Virus record (IMG/VR): IMGVR_UViG_3300027659_000081
Coordinates: 1-39,673 of that record
Reading direction: 5' to 3' (one strand)
Length of the DNA stretch: 39,673 nucleotides
DNA from: a virus
Shown: positions 30,375 to 39,374 of the stretch, piece by piece
How positions within the stretch are numbered: position 1 is the stretch's first letter
How the letters are laid out: each line of letters starts with the position of its first letter
Translations under genes and position numbers: made by a program
The notes under the pieces: model-generated
Told to the model about the DNA's origin: nothing
Database searches by the model: none
What the model saw: the letters and a program-made list of their open reading frames with translations, nothing else

Positions 30375-31192
30375 ACGAACAAAAATATCTCGACCTCATG
30401 CACGAGGTCTATCAAGAAGGAGAGTGGCGATCTGATCGCACCGGCACGGGCGTGTCATCGCTATTTGGTAAGCATGTCGTGTACGATCTTGCTGACGGAT
30501 TCCCGCTGCTGACGACCAAGAAAATCCACTGGAAAAGCGTGGTCCACGAGCTGCTTTGGTTCCTCAGCGGTAGAACCAACATCAAGTATCTGCAAGATAA
30601 CGGTGTTCACATATGGGATGCTTGGGCTGACAAGTACGGAGAGCTTGGGCCGGTCTACGGCTACCAATGGCGCACTTGGAATTTTCACACGGGCTATAAG
30701 GGCAATCCAGACGACTATTGTGATCAGATCCAGAGTCTAATCGACAGGATTAAAAAAGACCCGTTTAGCCGCCGTCACATTGTCACCGCATGGAATCCCA
30801 GCGACATTTGGGATATGGCACTCCCCCCGTGCCACTGTTTCTGGCAGATCTACGTCCACCAAAACGGCGAGATCGACCTCCAACTCTACCAGCGCAGCGC
30901 CGACATCTTCCTGGGCGTTCCGTTCAACATCGCCAGTTACAGCCTTCTCCTGATGATGATCGCACAAGTGACCGGCTACAAAGCGGGCCGATTCATTCAC
31001 ACGATGGGAGACGTGCATCTCTACAGGAACCACGTCGATGCCTACTTTATCCAAAAAGACCTCACGATTTTGCCGCCGCCTATCGTAACGCTCAACCCCG
31101 AGATCAAGAGCATCTTTGATTTCAAATTCGAGGACATCACTTTGGAAAACTACAACTCGTGGCCCGCGATCAAAGCACCCGTAGCAGTATGA
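30371..31192 (+). CDS. thyA: Thymidylate synthase (ThyA-type)
   Basis: A complete 273-residue enzyme making dTMP from dUMP with methylenetetrahydrofolate. Catalytic Cys154 lies in [12 protein letters not shown]; the phosphate-binding [16 protein letters not shown] (175-190), DVHLYRNHV (214-222), and N-terminal [12 protein letters not shown] are all conserved. Length suits bacterial ThyA (264-ish). ATGA overlaps on both sides place it in the early operon, where it would raise dTTP for phage replication. The enzyme acts in the cytoplasm. Full motifs argue for activity. Confidence 0.97.
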   Translation: MNEQKYLDLMHEVYQEGEWRSDRTGTGVSSLFGKHVVYDLADGFPLLTTKKIHWKSVVHELLWFLSGRTNIKYLQDNGVHIWDAWADKYGELGPVYGYQWRTWNFHTGYKGNPDDYCDQIQSLIDRIKKDPFSRRHIVTAWNPSDIWDMALPPCHCFWQIYVHQNGEIDLQLYQRSADIFLGVPFNIASYSLLLMMIAQVTGYKAGRFIHTMGDVHLYRNHVDAYFIQKDLTILPPPIVTLNPEIKSIFDFKFEDITLENYNSWPAIKAPVAV

Positions 31193-31569
31193 ACACAAAA
31201 CCACAATCCGATCCGTTAGGATCATCCCGCCTCATGTTTTGGCAACCCATCGAAACAGCCCCGAAAGACGGCTCCGAAGGTTTAGCAGCAGTGCGCTATC
31301 CAAACAAGGGACGATACGTAACCTTCTTCCTGTATTGGATAGACACTTTGAAAGAATACCCCGACGGAGTATGGGCATTCGATTACAAAACACCGCTGAC
31401 CTACGGCGAACCTGCATATTGGATGGAAACGCCCCAGTACGTGGAACCAAGCGAGGAGTTAAAAGAATTTCCGCAACCCGGAACTATCACGTTGTCTGGG
31501 CCGGGGTCCAAGCGTTGGAAAGAAATCTATCAGAGCAGCCCTCCCCCAGAAGGAGTGGAACTAAGTTAA
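31189..31569 (+). CDS. DUF551-like small protein
   Basis: A 126-residue protein with [20 protein letters not shown] near the N-terminus, the signature of small DUF551-type phage proteins, and YWMETPQY further on. Trp and Pro are frequent. Function of the family is not known to me. The ATG at 31189 overlaps the thyA stop; a start ten codons earlier would lie within thyA. Confidence 0.55.
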   Translation: MNTKPQSDPLGSSRLMFWQPIETAPKDGSEGLAAVRYPNKGRYVTFFLYWIDTLKEYPDGVWAFDYKTPLTYGEPAYWMETPQYVEPSEELKEFPQPGTITLSGPGSKRWKEIYQSSPPPEGVELS

Positions 31570-31593
31570 AAAACTAACAGACCAAGACCAGTT

Positions 31594-32196
31594 ATGATTA
31601 CAGACGAACAATTCACAGCATTCCCAAAAATGGCCCGTTTGCAACGCGAGGTCATCGTCACCGAGAAAATCGACGGAACAAACGCACAGCTCTACATTAC
31701 CGACGACGGCAAGATGCTGTTCGGTAGCCGCACCCGTTGGATCACCCCCGGTGACGATAATTTTGGGTTCGCACGCTGGGCCACCGACAACAAAGACGAG
31801 CTGATGCAACTCGGACCGGGCCGTCACTTTGGCGAGTGGTGGGGCCGTGGCATCCAGCGCAACTACGGACTCAACTACCGCCGTTTCAGCCTGTTCAACG
31901 TGACCCGATGGTGCCCGCATGGAGAGGTGCCGAAAGCAATCCCGACCGCTGACCCGCGCAACGTCAAATTGCAGGACATGCTCCCGGCCTGCTGCCATTT
32001 AGTACCGATCCTCTGGCAGGGATTGTTCAGCACGGCCGAGGCTACTATCCAACTTTGGGAGTTAGGCCAGACAGGTAGCCAAGCCGCGCCCGGATTCATG
32101 AATCCCGAAGGCATCGTGCTGTTCCACGTCGCCGGAAACGTCGGATTCAAAATGACGCTCGACAACGACGGAGTGCCGAAATCCTCATTAAAATGA
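31594..32196 (+). CDS. RNA-ligase-like nucleotidyltransferase
   Basis: A 200-residue protein with the core motifs of the ligase/capping superfamily: motif I EKIDGTN (K25 would carry AMP), motif III HFGEWWGRGIQRNYGL (E81), motif IV EGIVLFH (about 172-178), and motif V GFKM (K186). It lacks any C-terminal domain, so it is near the minimal size for such enzymes. RNA ligases of this type repair cleaved RNA, for example tRNA cut by host defence. A DNA ligase role is the alternative. Downstream gene overlaps by ATGA. Confidence 0.75.
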   Translation: MITDEQFTAFPKMARLQREVIVTEKIDGTNAQLYITDDGKMLFGSRTRWITPGDDNFGFARWATDNKDELMQLGPGRHFGEWWGRGIQRNYGLNYRRFSLFNVTRWCPHGEVPKAIPTADPRNVKLQDMLPACCHLVPILWQGLFSTAEATIQLWELGQTGSQAAPGFMNPEGIVLFHVAGNVGFKMTLDNDGVPKSSLK

Positions 32197-32672
32197 ACAA
32201 ACCGCTATCAAGACAACGCCTGTATCAGCTCGTGCTTAAAGCGCAAGGCAAGTGCGAACTCTGCGCCAAGGAGTTGCATCCGGAGCACAAGACTTGCGAG
32301 CCGTGCGCATCCAAGAGGCGAGAAAGGCTGCGTCAGCGAAAAGGATACAAACCAAAAGTGATGGGTGGCCCTGGCAGACCAATAAAAGGAGCAGAGGAAA
32401 CGCAGGAACAAAAGCTTGCGGACATGCTCGTTAAGATGTCCAAGGTCAACTATTCATTGCTAAATCACGTCATAGCCGAGGACATGAAGGTCAGCGAAAG
32501 CACGGTAGCGCGCTATAGAAAGATCTTTGCACCGACAATCAGGCAGCAGAGCGAGCTGGAGCACAAGATGGCTAACGCAGACTATTCACTTATGAATATT
32601 GATCTGATGCATATCTACGGTGTAAGCCAGCAGACTGTTGCAAAGTATCGCAAGATCTACGGATCAAAATAG
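32193..32672 (+). CDS. Zinc finger plus duplicated HTH-like modules
   Basis: A 159-residue basic protein. Cys21, Cys24, Cys35 and Cys38 (CELCAKELHPEHKTCEPC) form a zinc motif, followed by an Arg/Lys-rich linker. Then come two 32-residue modules, residues 81-112 and 125-156, that align without gaps: each has KM..., YSL.N, VS..TVA.YRKI. Each looks like a helix-turn-helix. The protein probably binds DNA and could be a transcriptional regulator. It overlaps the ligase gene by ATGA. Confidence 0.6.
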   Translation: MNKPLSRQRLYQLVLKAQGKCELCAKELHPEHKTCEPCASKRRERLRQRKGYKPKVMGGPGRPIKGAEETQEQKLADMLVKMSKVNYSLLNHVIAEDMKVSESTVARYRKIFAPTIRQQSELEHKMANADYSLMNIDLMHIYGVSQQTVAKYRKIYGSK

Positions 32673-32729
32673 AATTTCCCTCCAAACAAAAACAAAACCA
32701 AACCAAACCAGAACCAACACTACATCATT

Positions 32730-33470
32730 ATGGCAATCACAGTTAAAAACAGCGGCGGCAAATCGTTCGCCCCGCACCCGGAAACAGAAGGCTTCATTCG
32801 TGCCGTCATCGTGGACGTAACCGAACTGAAAACCATGCAGACGAAGTTCGGTGACAAGGAAGTCTTTAAGCTCGTGTACGAGACCGAATACGTGGACGAG
32901 AATGGCCGTCACGGCATCGTGTGGTCGCCTCCCTACACACCCAGCCTGAATGAGAAGGCCAGCCTCAGGAAGGATCTCAAGCGCATCCGCGGCGTGGACA
33001 TCACGGCAGAAGAAAGCCGCGAGATGGACATCGAGGCCACACTGCTGGGATTTCCCGTCAAAGTCATGATCGAGCACACCAAGGTCGGTGACCGCGTATT
33101 TGCTCAGATCCTGAACATCCGGCCAGATGCCGGCGACACTCCATACAAACCCTGTGGAGAATACGTCCGCCAATGCGACCGCCAGGAAGGTGGTGGCAGC
33201 ACTTACCGCCCGGCATCCGCGGCACCGGAGGACGATACCAAGGAAGGCGACTGGATGAAGTGCAAAGTGCACGTCGGTAAGTTCGCCAACATTCCGCTGG
33301 GCGACATCCCGAACGAAGCCAAGGATAATCTGCACGATGTGTGGATTCCAACGCTGGAGAACAAGAAGCCAGATGCCAACGACCGCCGGCTGAAGGCTGC
33401 TCTCATTGCCTACAAGCAAGAACTCGCCACCACCGACCCACGCGACATCGAAGACAATCAGCCGTTTTAA
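32730..33470 (+). CDS. Single-stranded DNA-binding-like protein
   Basis: A 246-residue protein. The body (FIRAVIVDVTELKTMQTKFG, KEVFKLVYETEYVDENG, FPVKVMIEHTKVGDRVFAQI) suits an OB-fold, and the C-terminus DIEDNQPF resembles the acidic, proline-phenylalanine tip by which SSB recruits replication partners. The gene lies directly before an exonuclease and helicases. The 57-nt leader is AC-rich (AAACCAAACC). The antisense frame is open for 251 codons, but that is a shadow. Confidence 0.7.
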   Translation: MAITVKNSGGKSFAPHPETEGFIRAVIVDVTELKTMQTKFGDKEVFKLVYETEYVDENGRHGIVWSPPYTPSLNEKASLRKDLKRIRGVDITAEESREMDIEATLLGFPVKVMIEHTKVGDRVFAQILNIRPDAGDTPYKPCGEYVRQCDRQEGGGSTYRPASAAPEDDTKEGDWMKCKVHVGKFANIPLGDIPNEAKDNLHDVWIPTLENKKPDANDRRLKAALIAYKQELATTDPRDIEDNQPF

Positions 33471-33472
33471 TC

Positions 33473-34162
33473 ATGAAAACCTGCCTCTTTGATATAGAAA
33501 CCGGCTCGCTCCCCGAAGCCTACATCGAGCACCTCTGCCCAGAGTTCAAGCCACCCGCCAACTATAAGGACGCGGCCAAGATTGCTGAGAACTTGGCAGA
33601 GCAAAAGAAGACGTGGCTCGAACGCGGCGCACTCTCTGCCCTGACCGGTAGGGTGCTCGCTATCGGCACACGCACCGAAGGCGTCACCACCATCATTGCC
33701 GACAACGACGAAGCAGAGATGCTTTCAAAGTTCTGGACATGGGTGGAAGATAGCGTGCGTGACCGACGCACCGTAGTGGGGTTCAACAGCAATCGCTTTG
33801 ATATCCCCTTCCTGACCCGCAGGTCATGGGCCAATAATGTCCCCATTCCCAGCGGCGTTTACGCCTACAAAGGATACGTGAACCACCAGTGCTTCATGGA
33901 CCTCGCACTTGAATGGCAGTGCGGCGACCGCATGGAGTGGATCAAGCTCGACACGCTCTGCAAGTTCCTCGGCCTCCCAGCCAAGAACGGCAGCGGCAAA
34001 GAGTTTGCAGGCCTGTGGGAACATGATCGCCCTAAAGCGATTGAATACCTGAACAACGACATGGCCATCACCGCCAAAGTCATGGAACGCCTGCTCGGCA
34101 TTTCAGAACTTTCGGTGAAGCCAGAAACCGCGGCTGAACCGCAATTGGATCTGGGCTACTAA
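33473..34162 (+). CDS. 3'-5' exonuclease, DnaQ/PolB-like fold
   Basis: A 229-residue protein with the DEDDy-type motifs: ExoI CLFDIETGSL (D7, E9), ExoII VVGFNSNRFDIPFL (D110), and ExoIII EYLNNDMAIT (Y192, D196). It matches predicted 3'-5' exonucleases related to the polymerase B exonuclease domain. It would trim or proofread DNA in the replication module, although no phage polymerase is present here. The ATG at 33473 lies two bases after the SSB-like stop; the longer in-frame extension from 33341 is shadow. Confidence 0.8.
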   Translation: MKTCLFDIETGSLPEAYIEHLCPEFKPPANYKDAAKIAENLAEQKKTWLERGALSALTGRVLAIGTRTEGVTTIIADNDEAEMLSKFWTWVEDSVRDRRTVVGFNSNRFDIPFLTRRSWANNVPIPSGVYAYKGYVNHQCFMDLALEWQCGDRMEWIKLDTLCKFLGLPAKNGSGKEFAGLWEHDRPKAIEYLNNDMAITAKVMERLLGISELSVKPETAAEPQLDLGY

Positions 34163-34166
34163 CGCC

Positions 34167-34565
34167 ATGGAACCAAAACCAACAGCGGCTGCAAACGCAG
34201 CCGCCCCGGTCAAAAAAAAAGTGGGTTCCTTGATTATTCGTCGAAACGAAAATCCGACAAGGCCAATCCAGATAGATCCCGTTTCGTCCACCGCATCGCC
34301 ACAAGACCGACTGCTGGGGACAGAGAACCTGACCGACGTAATACCGAACTTCCCGCCCAAGAGCACCGAGAGCGACCGCCTGTGGCAGCAAGCGTCCCTC
34401 CTTCCACACAGTCGGCTGGGAGTGATAGTCGGGCACTCATCCCAGACAGCGTGGATAGCGTGCTACCGCCCGTCATTACCGCCACTCCTGCTCTACCCAC
34501 TGCCGATTCTGGGCCGCCTACCGGACATGCCGCTGGACCCAATCCTTCCGCATCAGCCGTCGTAA
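34167..34565 (+). CDS. Unknown protein, N-terminal part of a possible frameshifted gene
   Basis: A 132-residue ORF. The first 70 residues (VKKKVGSLIIRRNENPTRPI, IDPVSSTASPQDRLLGTENL, TDVIPNFPPKSTESDRL) look real, but after about residue 72 (34383) the sequence becomes Leu/Pro-rich and shadow-like (PSLPPLLLYPLPILGRLPDM). In the region from about 34382 the better coding frame is the neighbouring one. A run of nine A at 34212-34220 lies in the early part. Either two overlapping genes or one gene broken by a frameshift. Confidence 0.4.
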   Translation: MEPKPTAAANAAAPVKKKVGSLIIRRNENPTRPIQIDPVSSTASPQDRLLGTENLTDVIPNFPPKSTESDRLWQQASLLPHSRLGVIVGHSSQTAWIACYRPSLPPLLLYPLPILGRLPDMPLDPILPHQPS

Positions 34566-34726
34566 GCATGATGGACGTGCGCTGGCGCAAGGGTAGGCGC
34601 CTGCGCCGCGAGAGCATACCTCCTGAGTTCTGCCCAGTATGCTGGGACAGATTCAACAAACAGCTATGGACCGGCTCGTGCATATGCACGGGCGCGGTCT
34701 CTTTATTTTTTAGAGCACCCAGATAA
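34382..34726 (+). CDS. Proline-rich protein with C-terminal cysteine motif
   Basis: A 114-residue ORF from GTG in the -1 frame relative to the ORF at 34167. A disordered-looking segment (SVPPSTQSAGSDSRALIPDS, ATPALPTADSGPPTGHAAGP) is followed by MMDVRWRKGRRLRRESIPPE and FCPVCWDRF...GSCICTG, a probable zinc site. The frame remains open far upstream, so the GTG may not be a true start; joining it to the first 70 residues of the 34167 ORF by a -1 shift would give one longer protein. Function unknown. Confidence 0.45.
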   Translation: MAASVPPSTQSAGSDSRALIPDSVDSVLPPVITATPALPTADSGPPTGHAAGPNPSASAVVSMMDVRWRKGRRLRRESIPPEFCPVCWDRFNKQLWTGSCICTGAVSLFFRAPR

Positions 34727-34731
34727 ACACC

Positions 34732-36060
34732 ATGATCATCACCACCGAAAAAGAACTAGACCCGTCGCAAATGAATGCGCTGGTCAAAATACACAACGGA
34801 ATGAACGTCTTTCTCACCGGTAACGCCGGCACAGGCAAGACGACCGTCATCACAGAATTCTTGTACCAGAATGTGGACGAGCTTGATTCTATCGCCGTTA
34901 CGGCCACCACCGGCATTGCCGCGCTCAATATGCGCAACCAGCTCGACGATATCGTGGAGACGATGACCATATACCGGTGGGCCGGTATCGGCATCGGGCC
35001 GTACAATAACGCTTACCAAGGGTACGAGAACAACGAGGAATGTCTTGCAAGACTCAAGGATGAGATGAAACGGCCACCTTTCAAATTCACCCGACCAAAA
35101 GCAATTGAGCGCATCTGTAACGCCAAAATCCTGATCATCGACGAGATCAGCATGTTGCCAGGCAAGACGCTTAACTTTCTCGACTTCTACTTCCGCAAGA
35201 TGCGCAAACAAGATCTGCCATTTGGAGGCATTCAGGTCATCTTTGTCGGCGATTTCTTGCAGCTCCCTCCGGTATCCAAAACCGGCAAGTACGATTGGTG
35301 CTTTATGAATAAAGCATGGAAGGACGCCGAACTAGTGCCGGCAGTCCTCACACGCATCCACCGGCAAGATGCTGATGAGTTCAAAAAGCTGCTCAACGCC
35401 GTCCGTGTCGGCAAGATTGGAAAGGAGGAATCAGCCATCCTGCAAAAGCGTGTGGCTCGCTTTCCCTCCAGCAAGATCATTCGCCTCTACACTCACAATG
35501 TGCAGGTCGATAAGTACAACAATATGCAGCTTGGACTCATTGATGATGAAGAGGTTACATTTATAATGAGCGACACTGGTGATTCTGGCTGCGCATGGAT
35601 TCGTGAGAATCTCACCTGTCCGGAAAAACTTACACTCAAGATCGGCGCGCGGGTCATGGTCACTGTAAACCTGCAGGGAGGTATCGTGAATGGAACAATT
35701 GGAACTGTTAAGGGAATAAATAAAGCAATGGGAAATATTATTATTAAAGTAGACGGCGTTCCGGACGACGAACCATTGACCCAAATCAACGAGTACACAT
35801 GGCAGGTTGTCCCAGGCAAAGAGAACTACGGTTCAGTCACCCAGCTTCCAATCCGCCTTGCCTGGGCCACCACAATCCACAAGTCACAAGGGCTTTCCCT
35901 GAACGCAGCACTCATTGACGCTCGCGCTGCCAGAGAGCCTGGCCAGGCATATGTCGCCCTCAGCCGCGTTCGCACGCTGCCGGGGCTTTTCCTCAAAGAC
36001 ACCTTCTCAGGAGTATTCGTTTCCCAAGACGCCATCAACTACACCAACGCCATTTCTTAA
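34732..36060 (+). CDS. SF1B helicase, Pif1/Dda/RecD-like
   Basis: A 442-residue DNA helicase. Walker A GNAGTGKT at 30-37, motif II LIIDEIS with D137 and E138, motif III GDFLQLPPV (Q177), and near the C-terminus HKSQG (383-387) and YVALSR (407-412) that close the ATP site. This is the Pif1/Dda/RecD group, 5'-3' helicases that unwind forked DNA and displace proteins. It stands between exonuclease and primase-helicase genes, in a replication block. Length is like T4 Dda (439). Confidence 0.9.
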   Translation: MIITTEKELDPSQMNALVKIHNGMNVFLTGNAGTGKTTVITEFLYQNVDELDSIAVTATTGIAALNMRNQLDDIVETMTIYRWAGIGIGPYNNAYQGYENNEECLARLKDEMKRPPFKFTRPKAIERICNAKILIIDEISMLPGKTLNFLDFYFRKMRKQDLPFGGIQVIFVGDFLQLPPVSKTGKYDWCFMNKAWKDAELVPAVLTRIHRQDADEFKKLLNAVRVGKIGKEESAILQKRVARFPSSKIIRLYTHNVQVDKYNNMQLGLIDDEEVTFIMSDTGDSGCAWIRENLTCPEKLTLKIGARVMVTVNLQGGIVNGTIGTVKGINKAMGNIIIKVDGVPDDEPLTQINEYTWQVVPGKENYGSVTQLPIRLAWATTIHKSQGLSLNAALIDARAAREPGQAYVALSRVRTLPGLFLKDTFSGVFVSQDAINYTNAIS

Positions 36061-36062
36061 AC

Positions 36063-38579
36063 ATGCCTGCCAATCCCATCACTTTAGAAGAAGAGTCTGC
36101 CGTATCCGGCACCCACAAGGCTCAAGTCACGTGGTTCCCAAATGCCACCTCCGTCACTCCAGTCGAGACCAACTCGCTTGATTCATTTATCGAGACATGC
36201 CGGCAGGGAGTCTATCAAGACCTGATCATTCAAATAAGGGCGGCACTTACCGAAGGAAAGACCAGCACCGCGGCCAGCCTGAAACGACGCTTGCCCTGCA
36301 TCACTGTTTCGTGCTCGATGAGCAGCCGGGCCAGAAATGCACCCGTTCGTGCCCGCACCCATAGCGGCTGGCTGCAGTGCGACTTTGATGGCAAAGAGAA
36401 CATCGGGCTGGATCAAGCCGAGACCCGCAAAGAACTTGAGGCTGACCCACACGTCGGTGCCGTATTCGTCGGTCCTTCCGGGGTGGGCATCAAATGCGTC
36501 ATCCGCATCGACAGCACTCGGCATCTGGAGAGCTTCCACTCAGCAGCCGAGTACTTCATGAACAATCACGGCCTCGCAATCGACCAGGCGTGCAAAGACG
36601 TGGAACGGTTGTGCTTCGTCAGCTACGATCCCGATGCCTGGTGCCGGCGCACTGCGGCGACCATCCTGCCAATTACAAAAAAGGCGGTGTCACCATTGGC
36701 AGAAAAGATCCTCAGCATCCCACGCCCTGAGCAGTTTACCCCAGCTCAGATCGAACAAGCAGAGATGACCGAGGCCGATGTGCGTGAGATTCTTGGATTC
36801 CTACCCAAGCGACCGGATTACGATACGTGGCTGCGAGTCGCCTCCGGCGTTTTCTCCACCCTGCCACTAGAAAGCGCCATCCAAGTGCTGAATGAATGGG
36901 CACCAGAAGAACACCCCGGCGAATACCTGCAAAAGTACCGCAACCGGCTCAAAAAGGTCACCATCCGCACAGTCATCCACTACGCCCAGCAGAACGGATT
37001 CAACGCATCCGCCGCAGCCAAGCGCAAAACATGGTTCGGCAATATCAACGTGGGCCGTGCCAGCCGCGGCAGTGGGCACGCCCACCTCTTGGAGGATGAC
37101 GAGCACACGCCAGAGATCAGCGAGGAGGAGCAATCTGCCCTGCTCTATGAGGAAGAACAGATCGGCGACGCCAAAATGTTTATCCGCGAGTGCCAGGACG
37201 ACTTTGCATACGATCCTCTCTCGCAATGCTGGCGCGCCTACGATGAGGACACCCGTACCTGGACCAAGGATATTGTAGGGACAAATCAGATCGTGCTCTC
37301 AGCAACCGTGGTGGATGAATACCACAAGATCATCGAGAGCATCGAGCGCGCCACCGCGGCCCAGAAGAATAAGGACGTGACCAAGATGAACAACGCCCTG
37401 ATCGAGTCGATTAAAAAGCGTTGTGCCAATCTGCGCAAGGCACCGTATTTGTCGCAGGTCACCAGCCTTACCCAGCGGTTTAAAGAAGTGCTGCGGCCAG
37501 CAACCGAGTACGACAAGAACCGGCAATTGCTCGGCATTGCCGATGGCTACGTCATCGACTTTGAAGCCAGAAACCAAGACGGCGTGCACGGTGTCGAGAT
37601 CCGCAAGGCAGAACGACGCGACCTCATCAGCGTCAGCTCACCCGTCCGGCACGATGCCGCAGCACTGTGCCCAGCATTCGATGCGTTCTTGTTCCGCGCA
37701 TTTGCCGAAGATCAGGACATGGTAGACTACTGGTGGCGAATTGTCGGGTACAGCATGACCGGCTTCGTGGACCACGATGCCCTCTTTTTCTGCTACGGGC
37801 TGGGCGCTAACGGCAAGAGCACCGGCCTGATGGTGCTGCGCTTTTTGCTGGGTGACCAACTCAGCACTATGGTTGATGTGAACACTTTGCTGGGTGGTGG
37901 CAATGCAGATTCTGCCATGGATTACAAAAAGTCCATGCTTGAAGGCAAGCGGCTGGTCATTACAGACGAGCTGCCAGACAGTAAGAAAATCAATGAGAGC
38001 ATGGTCAAAGGCCTGCTAGGAGGCGAGGACATTGTGGCGCGCCGGCCATATGAGCGGCCATACACCTTTAGCCCGACACACAAAATCTGGATGGTCGGCA
38101 ATCACAAGCCGAAGATTTCTGGCGTGGATCACGGCATCTGGAGGCGCATCCACCTCATCCCTTGGGAAGTCACCATCCCGGTGGCAGAGCGCAAAAGCAG
38201 ATCGGAGATGTGGAGAACTTTCCAAGACGAGCTTCCTGGCATCCTCAACCGCGCCATCGACGGCTACAACGACTACCGCATCCGCGGTGCTCTGGCACCC
38301 CCAGCAAAGGTTAGGGCTGCGACGGAGGAGTACCGCATGGAGGAGGATTCCCTGCAGCAGTTCGTGTCGGAGAGGCTGATCAAGGCGGATGGAGTGAACT
38401 TGCACACCAGAGAGGTCTTCAGCGAATACAAGAACTGGTGTGCTCGCAGTGGAGAGCCTGAGGTGGTGGGAACTGCAAACAAGCTGTCCCGGATGCTGAA
38501 GCAGCCGCCATACAGTATGGAAGTCGGGCTAGGCTCGAAGAACATAAACACGGTTTTTGGCTACAGTTGGGTGGAGTAG
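36063..38579 (+). CDS. Primase-helicase (SF3, D5/P4 type)
   Basis: An 838-residue multidomain replication protein. N-terminal residues 80-195 (LQCDFDGKENIG; GAVFVGPSGVGIKCVIRID; ERLCFVSYDPDAW) fit the BT4734/PrimPol-like primase group. Residues about 230-315 (REILGFLPKRPDYDTWLRVA) are a PriCT-like linker. The C-terminal SF3 helicase has Walker A GLGANGKST (579-587, K585), Walker B VITDE (D635, E636), and sensor GGEDIVARRPYERP with MVGNHKP. It would prime and unwind the phage DNA. An inverted repeat immediately follows its stop; in P4-like systems the origin lies near the primase gene. Confidence 0.9.
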   Translation: MPANPITLEEESAVSGTHKAQVTWFPNATSVTPVETNSLDSFIETCRQGVYQDLIIQIRAALTEGKTSTAASLKRRLPCITVSCSMSSRARNAPVRARTHSGWLQCDFDGKENIGLDQAETRKELEADPHVGAVFVGPSGVGIKCVIRIDSTRHLESFHSAAEYFMNNHGLAIDQACKDVERLCFVSYDPDAWCRRTAATILPITKKAVSPLAEKILSIPRPEQFTPAQIEQAEMTEADVREILGFLPKRPDYDTWLRVASGVFSTLPLESAIQVLNEWAPEEHPGEYLQKYRNRLKKVTIRTVIHYAQQNGFNASAAAKRKTWFGNINVGRASRGSGHAHLLEDDEHTPEISEEEQSALLYEEEQIGDAKMFIRECQDDFAYDPLSQCWRAYDEDTRTWTKDIVGTNQIVLSATVVDEYHKIIESIERATAAQKNKDVTKMNNALIESIKKRCANLRKAPYLSQVTSLTQRFKEVLRPATEYDKNRQLLGIADGYVIDFEARNQDGVHGVEIRKAERRDLISVSSPVRHDAAALCPAFDAFLFRAFAEDQDMVDYWWRIVGYSMTGFVDHDALFFCYGLGANGKSTGLMVLRFLLGDQLSTMVDVNTLLGGGNADSAMDYKKSMLEGKRLVITDELPDSKKINESMVKGLLGGEDIVARRPYERPYTFSPTHKIWMVGNHKPKISGVDHGIWRRIHLIPWEVTIPVAERKSRSEMWRTFQDELPGILNRAIDGYNDYRIRGALAPPAKVRAATEEYRMEEDSLQQFVSERLIKADGVNLHTREVFSEYKNWCARSGEPEVVGTANKLSRMLKQPPYSMEVGLGSKNINTVFGYSWVE

Positions 38580-38598
38580 CACAAAAATGGGGTTAACT

Positions 38599-38713
38599 AC
38601 TGGGTTAAGAAGTTAACTTTACTACCCCCTTTTCCAAACTCTTCTAAGAACTCTTCCTTTTTTCCTAGGAAAGTTTGGAAAAGAGGTAGTAATAGTTAAC
38701 TTCTTAACCCAGT
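38599..38713. repeat. Large inverted repeat, 42-nt arms
   Basis: Arm 38599-38640 (starting ACTGGGTTAAGAAGTTAACT) and arm 38672-38713 (ending AGTTAACTTCTTAACCCAGT) are reverse complements except for one bulged base and a short mismatch. The 31-nt spacer holds the perfect palindrome TTTCCTAGGAAA (38661-38672). It lies 20 bases after the primase-helicase stop. It could be an origin hairpin, a protein-binding site or a terminator, although no T-run follows. Confidence 0.9.
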
Positions 38714-38900
38714 CATTTTATGGTAGACTATACTTCTTTATAGAAAGTGTAAAAAGTCTAATAAGAAGAACAAAGTGCAGAGAGGCTAATCTCTTGAACA
38801 CTACCTCTGCAAATCTGGCGCATGGCGAGCACTTGAAGATGCTGAGAATGCCAAAAACAGCACCATCCAGCTCGCATATATTGCAAGGTAGCCCCCCCCT

Positions 38901-39305
38901 ATGCTTGGTCTGGGGGAAAAGCAAAATCTGGGCAGGAAAGGCCAGCACAAGCGCCCGCTGAGTGCTGGGTGGGTGGATACAGCCAAACGTCAGACAGAGC
39001 TGCTAAGGCGGCATCTCTGGCCAATTGCTGGGCATGTGGGTCGGCCAGATTGTGTGGCATATTCTGCAAAAAAACGTCAGCGATATGAGTGGAGCTTTCT
39101 ATGCAGGTTTTCTGGGAAAGATTCTCAGGAAATTATCAGAAGAAAAAGTCTGGAAAAACATTCAGGGTATTTTTCCCGGATTATCCCAAAGCATTTTTTA
39201 CGCAAAACACGTAAAAAGCCAACCTCCCCAAAACCCATTTTTCCCTGTATTTTTACATTTGGTTTTGACTTTCAAATATTTCAAAAATTCATTTCCAAAA
39301 AATAA
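38901..39305 (+). CDS. Doubtful basic ORF near the end
   Basis: A 134-codon ORF, rich in Lys and Arg (MLGLGEKQNLGRKGQHKRPL; KHSGYFSRIIPKHFLRKTRK). Its later part lies in AT-rich sequence, and a second frame from 39025 (94 codons) competes with it. Neither has a known motif, upstream coupling or start signal. I list it as possible but probably not a gene. Confidence 0.2.
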   Translation: MLGLGEKQNLGRKGQHKRPLSAGWVDTAKRQTELLRRHLWPIAGHVGRPDCVAYSAKKRQRYEWSFLCRFSGKDSQEIIRRKSLEKHSGYFSRIIPKHFLRKTRKKPTSPKPIFPCIFTFGFDFQIFQKFISKK

Positions 39306-39374
39306 ATAGGCCAGCTTTAATATGGGATACCCCCCTGCCCAACTCCTTGAATAAAAAATTTTCTCAAAAATGCG

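Noticed and set aside
32664-33419. 251-codon ORF on the - strand
   Set aside because: It lies opposite the SSB-like gene and mirrors its codon bias; no motif, and every other gene is on the + strand.
38718-38948. 76-codon - strand ORF in the terminal region
   Set aside because: No motif, no start signal, and it overlaps other equally weak frames.
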